Positions 14,795 through 23,305 of a stretch of DNA of 33,323 nucleotides are shown one piece after another. Position 1 is the stretch's first letter. Each line of letters begins with the position of its first letter. The translations under genes and the position numbers were made by a program. A model generated the notes under the pieces. It searched no databases. It saw only the letters and a program-made list of their open reading frames with translations, and was not told the origin of the DNA. This DNA is from an uncultured Eubacteriales bacterium (GTDB taxonomy: Bacteria; Bacillota; Clostridia; Christensenellales; Borkfalkiaceae), in NCBI GenBank assembly GCA_949747905.1, contig CATKEF010000032.1, positions 1-33,323 on the forward strand, in the 5' to 3' direction.

Positions 14795-17575
14795 ATGAAC
14801 AGAAAATTCAGACGGTTTGCGGCGATTGCCGCCGCTGCGGTTATGTCTGTCGGAGCTTTCGCGTTCGTCGGCTGTAATGACGGCGACAAAAACGACGGCG
14901 AGACGGAGAAACCTCCCGTCGTACAAGAAAGTAAAGTAAGTAAAATAACCGTAACTACAAGACCCAGACTTAAATACATTGTCGGCGAAACGTTCGATAA
15001 AACGGGAATGGTGGTAACTGCGACTTATGAGGACGGCACGTCCAAAGAAGTTACCGATTATACGGTTGATAAAACCGCGCCGCTTACCGTAAAAGATAGC
15101 AGCGTTATGATTATGTACAAGGGCAAAATGGCTTTTCTTCCTTTGACGGTGGGAATAGAGTTACAGGAAAAACTGACTATTCCGAATTCGGGAAACGCCG
15201 TATATACCGTTGAGGCTGAGCACCTTGATTATTCGTATTGCGAAAATTCAAACACTGCCGACGCACATCCCGGTGCCGAAGCGTCCAAAGATTCGAGCGG
15301 CGGATACTCGATGGGCGCACTTGCGGTTCCCGGAAATATGTTCGGTTTCAAAGTGAACTGCGAGGAGGAGGTGAATATCGATTTGGTTATTCGCGCCTCC
15401 GCGGTGAGCGACGATATTTTCTGCGACGACTGTATGTCGGTATTCGTCAACGACGTGAGTCGGCGTTCCGAGCATATGCTCACCTGGGGCGGAGACGGTG
15501 CATGGTGGGATTGGGAACACGTTTATTACAGAGATATAACTCTCAATAAGGGAATGAACGAAATTTACCTGAGGATGAACACTCAGCGCGTGCCAAACTT
15601 CGACTGTTTTTATATAGTAACTTCTCCCACGGGAACGGAGGAACTCGGACCGAATTCGGTTTTTATACCGCCTATGCCCGAATACGAAAAGGTTCTCGAT
15701 ATAGAGAGTGCTGAGAGTGAAAGTTATCTTATCGAGGCGGAATCTCTTGATTTTTCGCTGTGTAACAGTTCGAATAAGCCCGGCGAGCGCCCCAATTTCG
15801 AGTTGCCCTTAACGGAAACGAGCGGAGGTAAATGCGTTTCTTCTCTCGCCGTACCCGGTAACAGATTCGGATTCGCCGTGGAAAGCACTGTTGAAGCCGA
15901 TATTGCGATTGTTGCGCGGGTTTCTAACGGTAATCCCGAAACTCAGGTGTTGGATGACATCGTACAGATGAAGTGGAACGACACCGTACTCGAGACGAAC
16001 TATACTCTCGTATGGGAAACGGACAACTGGCACGATTGGAAAGACGTAACCGTTTACGGGCTCAAACTTACGGAAGGAACCAACTATTTCGATTTCTTCG
16101 TTAAGACTACAAGCGCGCCCAACGTGGATTGCTTTACTATCATAGTAAGCCCTGAAGAGCCCGTCGGACCTCCCGCTCATCAGTGTGCGGACGTCTGCGA
16201 GACCTGCGGCAAGTGCACGAGCGAATGCACGGACGAGGTATGCTCGGATAAATGCGATGGGCACGAACCTGCACTCGAGTACGAAAAGAAAATAGACGTA
16301 ACCGACGCGGGAAACGCGACATATCTGGTGGAAGCGGAGTCTTTGGACCTTTCGAAATGCACGCATTCTAGCGGAAGCGGCAGACCCAATTTCGAGAATC
16401 CTACGACGGAAACGAGCGGAGGCAGATGCGTAAGCAGTCTCAGCTTTGTGGGGAACAAACTCGGATTTACTGTTTCGAGCGCGGTCGAAGCAACGGCAAA
16501 CCTCACGTTGCGTGTTTCGTCGGGCGCACCCGGCGAGCAGTATCTCGATAATCTCGTAAAACTCAATTGGAACAACGTTGATTATTATACCGGTTATGTG
16601 GCGCCCGACCCCACGGGGGCTGCGGGTTGGCATCATTGGGAGAGTGCGATTATGTATAACCTGCCTCTCGCAATCGGAAACAACACGTTCTTCTTGGAAG
16701 TTGTCGGTAATGCTTGTCCCAATATCGACTGTTTCATACTCGAAGTTTCTCCCGACAATTCCGGCGTGGAAATTCCCGAAAGACTCGAATATGCGAAAAA
16801 GCTTGAAATTACGAGCGGAGAAAACGCCGAATATAAAGTGGAAGCGGAGACTCTCGATTACAGCAAATGCAAGAATTCCAACAATCAGAATATTCTCCCC
16901 GGCGTAGAGAATCCGACTACGGAAACCAGCGGCGGACAGTCGATAGGCAGTCTCGGCGTAGCGGGAAATAAATTCGGTTTTACGGTGTCGAGCACCGTTG
17001 CCGGCAAAATCAGAATTTCTCTCCGCGTTTCCAGCGGCAACGCCAATGCGCAGGTTTTGGACGATATTATGAAAATAACCTGGAACGGCGTCGAGTGCAA
17101 GACCGGATATACCGTTTCGGCGGTTGTTGACGGCGCCTGGCACGTATGGGAAACTGCCGTAATAACGGTTGATTTGGAGCTTTTGGCTGAAAATAACGTG
17201 TTCATAATCGAAATTACGGAAAACAGCGCTCCCAACTTCGACTGCTTTATATTCGAAGTAAACCCCGTTACAGAGCCCGTGCCCGAAGTTCACGAGTGCG
17301 CAGACGTCTGTGAGACCTGCGGCAAATGCACGAGCGAATGCACGGACGAGGTATGTACGGAAAAGTGCGCGGGACACGAACCCGTGCCCGAAGTTCACGA
17401 GTGCGCAGACGTCTGTGAGACCTGCGGCAAATGCACGAGCGAATGCACGGACGAGATATGTACGGAAAAGTGCGGATGCGGTGAAATCAATCCTCCCGAA
17501 GGCGGAGACACTCAGGAACCGGTAACGCCTCCCGAAGGTAACGAAACCGAAGAAGGCGAAGCTATCGCCGCATAA
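14795..17575 (+). CDS. Large modular lipoprotein: Ig-like domain, four carbohydrate-binding-like repeats, three cysteine-rich modules
   Basis: The 926-residue product has a lipoprotein signal (lipobox FVGC, Cys27). An Ig-like domain (about 48-118) is nearly identical in pattern to those of the 811-2850 lipoprotein. Four beta-rich repeats lie at about 131-278, 305-453, 501-652 and 669-824. Each starts with [VI]EAE[SHT]LD, carries ETSGG and GNxFGF, and ends with PNxDCF, as in CBM6/CBM35-type jelly rolls. Cysteine modules at 462-491, 833-862 and 868-893 share C-x3-C-x2-C-x2-C-x3-C-x4-C-x3-C flanked by His. The last two are encoded by an almost perfect 105-bp tandem duplication. The ATG at 14795 is set by AGGAG six nt upstream; an ATG at 14791 is out of frame. 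It lies 20 bp before a GH3 gene. Glycan capture beside the anchored glycosidase is inferred; metal binding or disulfide cross-linking by the modules is untested. Confidence 0.85.
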   Translation: MNRKFRRFAAIAAAAVMSVGAFAFVGCNDGDKNDGETEKPPVVQESKVSKITVTTRPRLKYIVGETFDKTGMVVTATYEDGTSKEVTDYTVDKTAPLTVKDSSVMIMYKGKMAFLPLTVGIELQEKLTIPNSGNAVYTVEAEHLDYSYCENSNTADAHPGAEASKDSSGGYSMGALAVPGNMFGFKVNCEEEVNIDLVIRASAVSDDIFCDDCMSVFVNDVSRRSEHMLTWGGDGAWWDWEHVYYRDITLNKGMNEIYLRMNTQRVPNFDCFYIVTSPTGTEELGPNSVFIPPMPEYEKVLDIESAESESYLIEAESLDFSLCNSSNKPGERPNFELPLTETSGGKCVSSLAVPGNRFGFAVESTVEADIAIVARVSNGNPETQVLDDIVQMKWNDTVLETNYTLVWETDNWHDWKDVTVYGLKLTEGTNYFDFFVKTTSAPNVDCFTIIVSPEEPVGPPAHQCADVCETCGKCTSECTDEVCSDKCDGHEPALEYEKKIDVTDAGNATYLVEAESLDLSKCTHSSGSGRPNFENPTTETSGGRCVSSLSFVGNKLGFTVSSAVEATANLTLRVSSGAPGEQYLDNLVKLNWNNVDYYTGYVAPDPTGAAGWHHWESAIMYNLPLAIGNNTFFLEVVGNACPNIDCFILEVSPDNSGVEIPERLEYAKKLEITSGENAEYKVEAETLDYSKCKNSNNQNILPGVENPTTETSGGQSIGSLGVAGNKFGFTVSSTVAGKIRISLRVSSGNANAQVLDDIMKITWNGVECKTGYTVSAVVDGAWHVWETAVITVDLELLAENNVFIIEITENSAPNFDCFIFEVNPVTEPVPEVHECADVCETCGKCTSECTDEVCTEKCAGHEPVPEVHECADVCETCGKCTSECTDEICTEKCGCGEINPPEGGDTQEPVTPPEGNETEEGEAIAA
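17276..17472 (+). repeat. 105-bp tandem duplication encoding cysteine-rich modules
   Basis: The segment 17276-17380 is repeated from 17381 with very few differences (for example GAGGTA versus GAGATA). The second copy breaks off near 17472. It encodes 35-residue units PVPEVHECADVCETCGKC and onward. A third, diverged copy sits upstream at about 16176-16267, between carbohydrate-binding-like repeats 2 and 3. The near identity implies a recent expansion. Confidence 0.9.
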
Positions 17576-17595
17576 ACCAAGGAGCTTATTATAAA

Positions 17596-20496
17596 ATGAA
17601 AAAACATATAGCGGGATTGCACTACTCGTTAATAGTGCTGATTGTTGCGCTACTTTTCTCACTCAATTTCGTAGCTTATTCCTTTGCGGGCATAATAACC
17701 GCGGCAATATGCGGAACAGGCACGAATCTTGACAAAGGCGCAATGGAAGAGGCAACCAAAAAGGGTACCGAGCTTGCGCAAAAGATTGCGGAGGAGGGTA
17801 TTACTCTTCTCAAAAACGAAAACGACGCTTTACCTTTGAAACCCGACGCGAGCGGAGAAATTACTTTAAACGTGTTCGGTAAAGGCGGATGCGACACTTG
17901 TTTCGTGTATCAGGGATACGGCTCCGGCGGCGGTTCGAGAGAGCCTTCGGCGCAAATAAGTCTTTATACGGCGCTTCGTGGCAGCAACATTTCCATAAAC
18001 GAGCCGCTTGCCGCCAAGTACAACGAACTTAAACCCGTGCGCGACCGTGAAATTGTCGCAGACGACAAGAATATTTACGAGGCGCCAAAAAGTTTCCATA
18101 GTACGGAGCTTATAACCGAGGCGAAACGGTTTTCCGATAATGCGCTTATAGTTATATCGCGTATTCTGGGCGAGGCGTATGACGCACCCGATTATCAGTC
18201 TATAAACGGGAACACGACGAAAGCAAGACATTTTCTCCAACTCACCGAAGAGGAAGAATATATGATTTCTCAGGTGACGGCGCAGTTTGATAATGTAATC
18301 GTTCTTCTCAACTCTACAAACGTTATGGAATGCGGTTTTCTTGAAAACAGCAAAATAGATGCCGCGCTCACTATGTACGCTCCCGGCAATGCCGGTTCGA
18401 TGGCGGTGGGAACCATACTTACGGGCGCAGTCAATCCCAGCGGTAGAACGGTTGATACCTGGGCATATGATTTCAAAACCGCGGCGACATACGCGAATTC
18501 CGGCGTTCACGGTACTCACGACAACAATACAAACGGTTACGTTGATTATGCCGAGGGCATTTATCAGGGATATTACTGGTATGAAACCGCGGACGCGGAA
18601 AATTACTGGAACGACGTGAAAAACGCATACGGTACTGGATATGAAGGCGTTGTTCAGTATCCTTTCGGTTACGGATTGTCCTATACCGACTTCGAATGGA
18701 CGGTCAAGGACGTAAGTATTCCCAAGGGTAGCGCGCTCACTGCCGATTCGGAAATCACGTTTACGGTAGAAGTGCAAAACGTGGGCGACGTATCGGGCAA
18801 GGATGTAGTCGAACTCTATTTCACTTCCGAATATCACAAAGGCGGCATAGAGAAGCCGTCCGTCAAACTTGCGGCGTTCGACAAGACGCCCGAACTCGAG
18901 CCGGGACAGGTAACAGAACTCGAACTTTCGGTCAAACTTTCCGATATGGCATCTTACGACGTATATGATTCCAACAACAACGGTTTTATGGGATATGAGG
19001 CGGAAAAGGGCAAATACACGATAAGCCTTCGCAAGAATGCGCATGAAGTCGCGCAGGTCAAAGAGGGGTTGGCGGTAAATAAAACTCCCGCGGTGTTTGA
19101 ATACGAAGTGACCGAGGATGGCGGAATTCTTTTCGAGAACGATCCCGACACGGGAAAACCTGTTCGCAACAGCTTTACGACGTATTCCAATACGACTTCC
19201 GGAGCGAGCAGCACCTATGTTGAAAAGTCGCTTTCGGCGTCGTCCAAGGCGTTCTCCGTTGACGGTTCCGACGCGGGATGTGGCATAATCTATATGACGA
19301 GAGCGGATTTCAAAGGTACGTTTCCTCAGATAAAACCTACAAGACAGTCAAGTCAGGAGCTGGTGGAAAAATCTTTCAATATCAATGCGCCCATAGTTAA
19401 TAATGACGACGTAATGCCCAAGACAGGGTCAAATGAAACTTCCTGGACTATTTACGACGTAATAGACCTCGAATACGAAGACGACCGCTGGATGGAAATG
19501 GTGAGTCAGCTTTCGAAAACAGAACTTGCTTCCTTCTGTATGAACGGAGGATGGGGAACCAACTCGATAGCTTCTATTTCCAAGCCGTACTGTTCGCACT
19601 CGGACGGACCTTCGGGATTCAACAAGGCGATTGCCTCTATGGAGACTGGATATGCGACCAATTATCCCTGCGCGACTCTTATTGCGTCGACATGGAACTG
19701 GAAACTCGCTTATCTGTTCGGACTTTCCGTCGGCGACGAAGCGATTGCGGCTTCAATTCAGGGTTGGTACGGTCCCGCGTGCGATATTCACCGCTCGCCT
19801 TTCTCGGGCAGAAACTTCGAATACTATTCGGAAGACCCGTACATTTCGGGAATAATGGTCTCGTACTCGGCTAAGGGAGCAATCGAAAAAGGGTTGTATC
19901 CTTTCGTAAAACACTTTGTCGTTGCCGATACCGAGCCTTCGAGAAACGGTAAATATACCTGGCTGACCGAACAGGCTTTAAGAGAAATATATCTCAAACC
20001 TTTCGAATACGCGGTAAAACTCGGAGGAACGACGGCGATAATGACTGCGTATAACCGCGTGGGAAGCGTAAGATGCAGCGGAAGCTACGCGCTCAACACA
20101 ACGGTTCTTCGCCATGAGTGGGGCTTTAAGGGAATGGTCATATCCGACTATTTTGCAGGCGGCAACGCAATGGACGAGGACGAGTTCATCCGCGCGGGCA
20201 ACGATTTGAAACTGTTGCCGGGCGGCAGACCTACGGACCTTGACGATTTGAACAGCGCCACTGCGGTTATCGCTCTTCAGAAATCTGCGAAAAACATTCT
20301 GTACGGTTATCTTAAAACCGTTTACACTGCGGCGAATGCGCAGGGACTCGATTTGACGGAAGCCATAGGTACCAAGACGGAGCCGTTTGCCTGGTGGGTA
20401 ATAATTCTTGTGGCGTTAGATGTTGCTGCCGTGGGCGGCTGCGGCGTATGGGGGTTCATTGTTTTCAGAAAAATGAGAAAGGGTGAAACCGAATAA
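17596..20496 (+). CDS. Membrane-anchored GH3 glycosidase with permuted domain order (beta-glucosidase/xylosidase type)
   Basis: 966 residues. An N-terminal hydrophobic segment (about 12-36) and a C-terminal transmembrane helix (about 935-957, then RKMRKGETE) suggest the enzyme is tethered outside the cell at both ends. The order of GH3 parts is reversed. The usual C-terminal alpha/beta domain comes first, starting at GITLLKNENDALPL. A fibronectin-III-like part (PFGYGLSYTDFEW onward, about 356-480) is second. The TIM-barrel-type N domain is last, with DGPSGFN, HRSPFSGRNFEYYSEDP, VKHFV and the nucleophile Asp851 in GMVISDYF. This order is known from other Firmicutes GH3 enzymes. The SD AAGGAG is 11 nt from the ATG. 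It is probably cotranscribed with the preceding lipoprotein gene. The substrate is likely a beta-linked gluco- or xylo-oligosaccharide. Confidence 0.9.
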   Translation: MKKHIAGLHYSLIVLIVALLFSLNFVAYSFAGIITAAICGTGTNLDKGAMEEATKKGTELAQKIAEEGITLLKNENDALPLKPDASGEITLNVFGKGGCDTCFVYQGYGSGGGSREPSAQISLYTALRGSNISINEPLAAKYNELKPVRDREIVADDKNIYEAPKSFHSTELITEAKRFSDNALIVISRILGEAYDAPDYQSINGNTTKARHFLQLTEEEEYMISQVTAQFDNVIVLLNSTNVMECGFLENSKIDAALTMYAPGNAGSMAVGTILTGAVNPSGRTVDTWAYDFKTAATYANSGVHGTHDNNTNGYVDYAEGIYQGYYWYETADAENYWNDVKNAYGTGYEGVVQYPFGYGLSYTDFEWTVKDVSIPKGSALTADSEITFTVEVQNVGDVSGKDVVELYFTSEYHKGGIEKPSVKLAAFDKTPELEPGQVTELELSVKLSDMASYDVYDSNNNGFMGYEAEKGKYTISLRKNAHEVAQVKEGLAVNKTPAVFEYEVTEDGGILFENDPDTGKPVRNSFTTYSNTTSGASSTYVEKSLSASSKAFSVDGSDAGCGIIYMTRADFKGTFPQIKPTRQSSQELVEKSFNINAPIVNNDDVMPKTGSNETSWTIYDVIDLEYEDDRWMEMVSQLSKTELASFCMNGGWGTNSIASISKPYCSHSDGPSGFNKAIASMETGYATNYPCATLIASTWNWKLAYLFGLSVGDEAIAASIQGWYGPACDIHRSPFSGRNFEYYSEDPYISGIMVSYSAKGAIEKGLYPFVKHFVVADTEPSRNGKYTWLTEQALREIYLKPFEYAVKLGGTTAIMTAYNRVGSVRCSGSYALNTTVLRHEWGFKGMVISDYFAGGNAMDEDEFIRAGNDLKLLPGGRPTDLDDLNSATAVIALQKSAKNILYGYLKTVYTAANAQGLDLTEAIGTKTEPFAWWVIILVALDVAAVGGCGVWGFIVFRKMRKGETE

Positions 20497-20509
20497 AAAA
20501 CAACTCGGA

Positions 20510-20536
20510 AAGCGGAGCGGCTGTGCCGCTCCGCTT
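20510..20536 (+). terminator. Hairpin after the first GH3 gene, weak terminator
   Basis: Perfect 11-bp stem AAGCGGAGCGG (20510-20520) with its complement (20526-20536), loop CTGTG, 14 bp after the stop codon. The 3' flank is AAAAATTA, not a T-run, so termination may be inefficient or involve other factors. Confidence 0.5.
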
Positions 20537-20547
20537 AAAAATTACCG

Positions 20548-20576
20548 TTGACACCGACAAATTGCGACTGTATAAT
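20548..20576 (+). promoter_or_regulatory. Perfect consensus sigma-A promoter of the CotH gene
   Basis: TTGACA (20548-20553), 17-bp spacer, TATAAT (20571-20576), all consensus. Transcription should start near 20583, at the SD AAGGGGTG (20583-20590), giving a leader of only about 12 nt. Confidence 0.9.
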
Positions 20577-20594
20577 ATTAGCAAGGGGTGAAAA

Positions 20595-22220
20595 ATGAAT
20601 AAACTGATTGCAACAAGAAAAGTTGTGATTGCGCTTGTACTTGCGCTTGCGTTTTTGCTTGCCGCAGCAACCGGTTGCTCGCACGAACACGTTTATGGCG
20701 CGGACGGACTTTGCAAAATATGCAAAATCGAATGCTCTCATACATACGGAGAGGACGGGCTATGTACCGACTGTTCAAAAGAGTGCGAACACGAGTATTA
20801 CAGAAAAATATGTACGGTTTGCGGAGCGGAGAAGCCGCCTCATTACGATTATAAGGCTCACATATCCGAAACTCTGCCTGTAATCGATATTGTGACCGAC
20901 GACGGCGACAGCAGCTGGGCGGAGGGGTATACGGATTTCGACCCCGGCAATCCCGCATCCAAAGACAGACCGTATTACGGTTGTACGGTTTCGGTCGGAA
21001 ATTGCGGAGCCGAGTATGAGTTGTCGGCAAAAGCAAGCGTAAAGGTGCGCGGAAATTTTACTTCGACGTATCCGAAAAAACCTTTCAGAATCAAGTTCGA
21101 TAAAAAACAGGGGATGCTCGGATTGAACGGCGGGGCGAAGTGTAAGAGTTGGGTCTTGCTCGCCGATTTCAAAGACTGCTCTTTGCAGCGCAACGGTATG
21201 GCATTTTATCTCGGACAACAGATACTCGGTTCGGACGATTATTACTGTTCCGATTTCAGACAGGTTGAAGTACGTTTAAACGGCTCATATTGGGGGGTCT
21301 ATCTGCTTGCCGAACAACAACAGGTGAACGAAAACAGAGTCAATATATCCGAACCCGAGGAAGGCGAACCGAATACGGACATAGGCTATCTTGTGGAATA
21401 CGACGGCTATTACAATCTCGAAGCTCCGACCGAACGGTTTGAGTGCACTTATATGAACAACGCTCCGCTCAGAACGTATGACGGAAGTACCGTATTTCCG
21501 TCTATGCACGGTTTTGCGATTAAGAACGAAGTATACGCCGACGCCGACGGCATAAGCATGCAGCAGCAGTTCATTAAGAACTATATCGATTATGTGTACG
21601 AGATTTGTTATAAAGCAGTTTATACCCGCAAATATTATACGTTTAACGAATATTTCACACAGCTGGTGCCTTATTCGCCGACAACAGAAAACCCTGTCCG
21701 CGAAACCGTAGAAAGAATTGTGGATATACGCTCGCTTGTCGATGTTTATATATTAAATGAAATCGCTTGCGACGCCGATGTTGCCTGGTCTAGTTTTTAT
21801 ATGGATGTTGATTTCGGCGCAAACGGGGAAAAACTTTTGAGGTTCGAGGCTCCTTGGGACTTCGATTCCGCGTTCGGTCTTAAAGACAGTTGCGCAAGCG
21901 GTACGGGTCTCTTTGCTGCTAATTCGGCTAACCCCTGGCTGATTGTATTTATCAACGAGGATTGGTTTCAGAACGAAATAAAAGCCAAGTGGAGGGAGCT
22001 TTATGAAGCCGACGTCCAGTCGGGCGCGTTAGCGCTCGTAAAATCGTTCAATTATTATTACACTGCGGCTTACGAAAGAAATTTCGGGAAATGGGGATTT
22101 ATAGTAAGCGGCGAAAGCAATCAGGAAGCGGCGAAAGTCAAAAACCATTCGGAGGCTTCCGCTCAGTTTCTCAACTGGCTTAAAAAGAGATTTTCCTATC
22201 TCAATTCCTTCTGGCTTTGA
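20595..22220 (+). CDS. CotH-kinase family lipoprotein with N-terminal zinc-finger-like cysteine repeats
   Basis: 541 residues with a lipoprotein signal ending ATGC (Cys28). Residues about 29-85 hold three short repeats of the form H-x(5-7)-GLC-x2-C-x2-EC (CKIC, CTDC, CTVC), recalling treble CxxC modules. The rest is a CotH domain: VKVRGNFTSTYPKKPFRIKFDKK, SWVLLADFKDCSLQRNGMAF, VEVRLNGSYWGVYLLAEQ, SLVDVYILNEIACDADV and RFEAPWDFDSAFG. CotH proteins are atypical kinases that phosphorylate serines of secreted or spore-coat proteins (CotH of Bacillus on CotB/CotG). In Clostridia, many are extracellular and linked to polysaccharide-degrading machinery. Here a surface location is predicted, and the neighbouring lipoprotein and GH3 enzyme are possible partners. 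The gene has its own strong promoter. Confidence 0.9.
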   Translation: MNKLIATRKVVIALVLALAFLLAAATGCSHEHVYGADGLCKICKIECSHTYGEDGLCTDCSKECEHEYYRKICTVCGAEKPPHYDYKAHISETLPVIDIVTDDGDSSWAEGYTDFDPGNPASKDRPYYGCTVSVGNCGAEYELSAKASVKVRGNFTSTYPKKPFRIKFDKKQGMLGLNGGAKCKSWVLLADFKDCSLQRNGMAFYLGQQILGSDDYYCSDFRQVEVRLNGSYWGVYLLAEQQQVNENRVNISEPEEGEPNTDIGYLVEYDGYYNLEAPTERFECTYMNNAPLRTYDGSTVFPSMHGFAIKNEVYADADGISMQQQFIKNYIDYVYEICYKAVYTRKYYTFNEYFTQLVPYSPTTENPVRETVERIVDIRSLVDVYILNEIACDADVAWSSFYMDVDFGANGEKLLRFEAPWDFDSAFGLKDSCASGTGLFAANSANPWLIVFINEDWFQNEIKAKWRELYEADVQSGALALVKSFNYYYTAAYERNFGKWGFIVSGESNQEAAKVKNHSEASAQFLNWLKKRFSYLNSFWL

Positions 22221-22256
22221 ATTTAAGTATAATAAGTCAAGTTTTTTAAATGCATT

Positions 22257-22288
22257 AAAAAAGCGGTTGCCTGTTGCAACCGCTTTTT
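22257..22288. terminator. Bidirectional terminator between the convergent CotH and GGGtGRT genes
   Basis: Stem GCGGTTGC/GCAACCGC (22263-22270 and 22276-22283), loop CTGTT, flanked by A-run on the left and T-run on the right. It therefore has a U-tract in both directions. Confidence 0.92.
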
Positions 22289-22301
22289 ATCAAGTTATAA
22301 T

Positions 22302-23303
22302 TTATTTCGTCATTGCTTCCTGAACGGCAACCGCAACCGCAACGGTAGCGCCTACCATCGGGTTGTTGCCCATGCCAATCAAGCCCATCATTTCAACGTG
22401 CGCCGGAACGGAGGAGGAACCTGCGAACTGCGCGTCGGAATGCATTCTGCCCATTGTGTCGGTCATGCCGTAGCTGGAAGGGACCGCCGCCATATTGTCG
22501 GGGTGGAGCGTTCTGCCCGTACCGCCGCCCGATGCAACCGAGAAATATTTAACGCCGTTTTCGTTGCACCATTTTTTATAAGTGCCCGCAACGGGGTGTT
22601 GGAAGCGAGTGGGGTTGGTGGAGTTTCCGGTTATGGAAACGGAGACGTTTTCAAGTTTCATAATAGCAACGCCTTCGGGAACGTTGTCCGCGCCGTAGCA
22701 TTTGACTTTTGCTCTTGCCCCGTCGGAGAACGCAACGCTGTCCACGACTTCGACCGTCTCGGTGTACGGGTCGAATTTGGTTCTGCAATAAGTGAAGCCG
22801 TTAATTCTGGAAATAATATACGCCGCGTCTTTGCCGAGACCGTTCAAAATAACTCTGAGAGGCTTTACGCGCACTTTATTTGCGTTTTCTGCGATTTTGA
22901 TTGCACCTTCCGCGGCGGCAAAAGATTCGTGTCCGGCAAGGAAGCAGAAGCAGTCGGTTTCTTCGGAAAGCAGCATTGCGCCGAGGTTTCCGTGACCGAG
23001 ACCAACTTTTCTGTTTTCTGCGACGGAGCCGGGGATACAGAAGCTCTGCAGTCCGACGCCGAGCATGGTTGCCGCGTTGTTTGCCTTCGTGCATCCCGAC
23101 TTAATTGCGATGGCCGCGCCTACGGTGTAAGCCCAAACAGCGTTTTCAAAGCAGATAGGCTGGGTGCTGCGGACGATTTTGTCTACGTCGATGCCTTTGG
23201 CGAGAGTGATTTCCTTGCATTCTTCTATGCTTTTGATGCCGTAATCTTTAAGTACGCCGAGAATTTTCTTTTCTCTTCTTTCATATCCTTCGAAAAGTGC
23301 CAT
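22302..23303 (-). CDS. GGGtGRT family protein (probable iron-sulfur-related partner of NifU-like scaffold)
   Basis: 333 residues containing the family-naming motif in SVASGGGTGRTLHPDN (about residues 265-280). Other conserved-looking stretches are GNLGAMLLSEETDCFCFLAGHESFAAAEGAIKIAENANKVRVKPLRVILNGLGKDAAYIISRINGF, parts of which resemble a nucleotide- or cofactor-binding fold, and a C-terminal alanine/valine-rich helix. Its biochemical function is not established as far as I know. It follows a NifU-like scaffold gene with 2 bp between them, its SD overlapping the upstream stop. Such tight pairing, which I recall as recurrent in anaerobic Firmicutes, is the main functional clue. No signal peptide, so cytoplasmic. 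Confidence 0.9.
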   Translation of the reverse strand: MALFEGYERREKKILGVLKDYGIKSIEECKEITLAKGIDVDKIVRSTQPICFENAVWAYTVGAAIAIKSGCTKANNAATMLGVGLQSFCIPGSVAENRKVGLGHGNLGAMLLSEETDCFCFLAGHESFAAAEGAIKIAENANKVRVKPLRVILNGLGKDAAYIISRINGFTYCRTKFDPYTETVEVVDSVAFSDGARAKVKCYGADNVPEGVAIMKLENVSVSITGNSTNPTRFQHPVAGTYKKWCNENGVKYFSVASGGGTGRTLHPDNMAAVPSSYGMTDTMGRMHSDAQFAGSSSVPAHVEMMGLIGMGNNPMVGATVAVAVAVQEAMTK

Positions 23304-23305
23304 AC

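Noticed and set aside
15809-17662. Long (617-codon) minus-strand ORF opposite the modular lipoprotein
   Set aside because: It is a mirror of repetitive, biased codons in the real gene; it has no SD, promoter or recognisable domain, and its composition (rich in F, R, Y) is typical of antisense frames.
17866-19044. 392-codon minus-strand ORF opposite the first GH3 gene
   Set aside because: The plus-strand frame has clear GH3 motifs throughout; the antisense product has no motif or start signal.
20510-20536. Strong terminator after the first GH3 gene
   Set aside because: The stem is perfect but the flank is A-rich rather than T-rich, so it is listed only as weak.
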